Source: Anaerolineae bacterium
Lineage (GTDB): Bacteria > Chloroflexota > Anaerolineae > JAAYZQ01
Assembly (NCBI GenBank): GCA_016926595.1
Contig: JAFGOG010000183.1
Span: 1-5,565, forward strand
Length of the DNA stretch: 5,565 nucleotides
Direction: 5' to 3'
Shown here: positions 4,471 to 5,565 of the stretch, in pieces
Layout: each line of letters starts with the position of its first letter
Position numbering within the stretch: position 1 is the first letter of the stretch
The notes under the pieces: model-generated
What the model saw: only the letters and a program-made list of their open reading frames with translations
Told to the model about the DNA's origin: nothing
Database searches by the model: none
Program-made: the position numbers and the translations under genes

Positions 4471-5565
4471 CTAATCGGTCCGCTCGCCCAGCGTCACCTC
4501 AATTGTCAGCTCCTCGCCGTCACGCAGTACGGTCAGGGTTACCTGCTGGCCTGGCTCGGCCTCCAGCACAAAAGCTCTCAGCTCCTCCATCTGGCTGACC
4601 GGCTGCCCGTCGATGGCCACGATTACGTCGCCCCCCACCTTGAACCGCTGCCCATCGAGCTCCACCATCCTAAAGCTGCCGAGCAGGCCGGCCTCCTCGG
4701 CCGGGCTATCGGGTGTGACTTCCACGACCAGCACACCCTCCTGGTACCTGGACATGTCCATCGCCTCGGCGATCTCGGAGGTCAGGGTCATCCCCTGGAT
4801 GCCCAGCCAGGCGCCGGTGGCGGTGCCCTGCCGAGGCTGCTGTTGAGGCTCCGGTGTGGCCTGGCCGAACGGTTCCTGCGTCTGCTGCGTCTGCGTTCCA
4901 GGACGGGCTGCCAGGGTCACCTCGACCGTCCGTTCCTCGCCATTGCGCAAGATGGTTAAGGTGACCTGATCGCCGACGCTCGTGCTGCCGAGCAGGTAGG
5001 CCACCAGGTCGTCGAACTCTTTTACCCGCTGATCGTCGATGGCCACGATCACGTCGCCGCCTATCTCGGCCTGCGCGCCGTCCAGATCAACCTGTGTGTC
5101 ACTGCCGTGCAGGCCCGCCTTCTCCGCCGGACTGCCATCGGTTATGTCGATCACCAGGACGCCGCGCTGATCGCGGTCGAGGTCCATCGCCTCGGCCAGA
5201 TCCGCCGTCAGGGTCGTGCCCGTGATGCCCAGCCACGAGTACTCGACCGTGCCCTCGTCAATCAGCGCCGGTACCACCCTCTGGACGATGGCCGACGGCA
5301 CGGCAAAGCCGATGCCGGCATTGGTGCCTGAAGTCGATTCGATGGCCGTCGGCACACCGATCAACTGCCCCTCGTCGTTCACCAGCACGCCGCCTGAGTT
5401 GCCGGGGTTGATCGGCGCGTCGGTCTGGATGATGTCGGGGATGGTGTATGACCCCGTGAGGGAGCTCGCGTCAACCGCCAGCGACCGCCCCAGGGCGCTG
5501 ACAAAGCCGACCGTCATCGTCCCCTCCAGGCCAAACGGGTTGCCGATGGCCACGGCGAGCTGCCC
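4471..5565 (-). CDS. HtrA/Deg-family serine protease with two PDZ domains, C-terminal part (N-terminus beyond right edge)
   Basis: This is an envelope quality-control serine endoprotease of the HtrA/DegP/DegQ type, normally secreted or membrane-anchored and acting on misfolded proteins. The 364 visible residues open with [15 protein letters not shown], the well-conserved stretch in the second half of the trypsin-like domain. The catalytic serine lies in NPGNSGG at about fragment residue 57. PDZ1 covers about residues 111-221, a Gln/Thr/Pro-rich linker about 222-252, and PDZ2 about 253-363. The two PDZ domains match each other at about 57% by hand alignment, including SPAE.AGL.GS and GGDVIVAID. 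The catalytic histidine and aspartate and the export signal lie past the right edge, so the true start cannot be seen. The frame is open through the last base. It is convergent with the ABC operon, with no visible functional link. The PDZ style suggests Chloroflexota. Confidence 0.96.
   Translation of the reverse strand, partial: GQLAVAIGNPFGLEGTMTVGFVSALGRSLAVDASSLTGSYTIPDIIQTDAPINPGNSGGVLVNDEGQLIGVPTAIESTSGTNAGIGFAVPSAIVQRVVPALIDEGTVEYSWLGITGTTLTADLAEAMDLDRDQRGVLVIDITDGSPAEKAGLHGSDTQVDLDGAQAEIGGDVIVAIDDQRVKEFDDLVAYLLGSTSVGDQVTLTILRNGEERTVEVTLAARPGTQTQQTQEPFGQATPEPQQQPRQGTATGAWLGIQGMTLTSEIAEAMDMSRYQEGVLVVEVTPDSPAEEAGLLGSFRMVELDGQRFKVGGDVIVAIDGQPVSQMEELRAFVLEAEPGQQVTLTVLRDGEELTIEVTLGERTD

Noticed and set aside
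5107..5331. Plus-strand open frames opposite the HtrA gene (also 4613-4846)
   Set aside because: They are shadows of the strongly conserved PDZ and protease coding sequence on the minus strand.

Overview
The window reads as ordinary bacterial chromosome of moderately high GC. It holds six protein genes, two of them cut by the window edges. Lineage can only be guessed. The HtrA-type protease carries two near-identical PDZ domains of the style 'GL.G......DG....[13 protein letters not shown]', which I associate with Chloroflexota (Anaerolineae-like) and some archaea. One gene also appears to be leaderless. A Chloroflexota origin is my best inference, not a demonstrated fact.

Layout. (1) 1-424, minus strand: the N-terminal part of a LacI-family repressor, running off the left edge. 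(2) 425-565: a compact divergent control region with a promoter facing each way and a LacI-type operator candidate on the repressor's own -35 box. (3) 566-1321, plus strand: an unrecognised four-helix membrane protein with a cytosolic C-terminal domain; its -10 box sits where a ribosome binding site would be, so the mRNA is probably leaderless. (4) 1401-2246, minus strand: a CPBP/CAAX-type intramembrane protease homologue with substitutions at two expected catalytic positions. (5) 2247-2603: a 357-bp divergent intergenic region with up to three promoters and a cluster of CCCA/TGGG palindromes. (6) 2604-3518 and 3520-4362, plus strand: an operon of an ABC ATPase and its ABC-2 permease, separated by one base. 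(7) 4363-4470: a convergent gap with a strong GC-rich hairpin. (8) 4471-5565, minus strand: the C-terminal part of an HtrA/Deg serine protease with two PDZ domains, running off the right edge.

How the parts may work together. The ABC pair forms one exporter. Its promoter lies next to that of the CPBP protease, and the palindrome cluster overlaps or adjoins promoter elements for both directions. A shared regulator, possibly responding to an envelope-active compound or peptide, is therefore plausible. No such regulator is encoded in the window; the LacI protein at the left has its own candidate site of a different sequence. I see no CRISPR array, RNA gene, insertion sequence or phage gene. Nothing here is convincingly a wholly new system. 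The points most worth a second look are the substituted CPBP active site, the palindrome cluster, and the leaderless membrane protein gene beside the LacI repressor.
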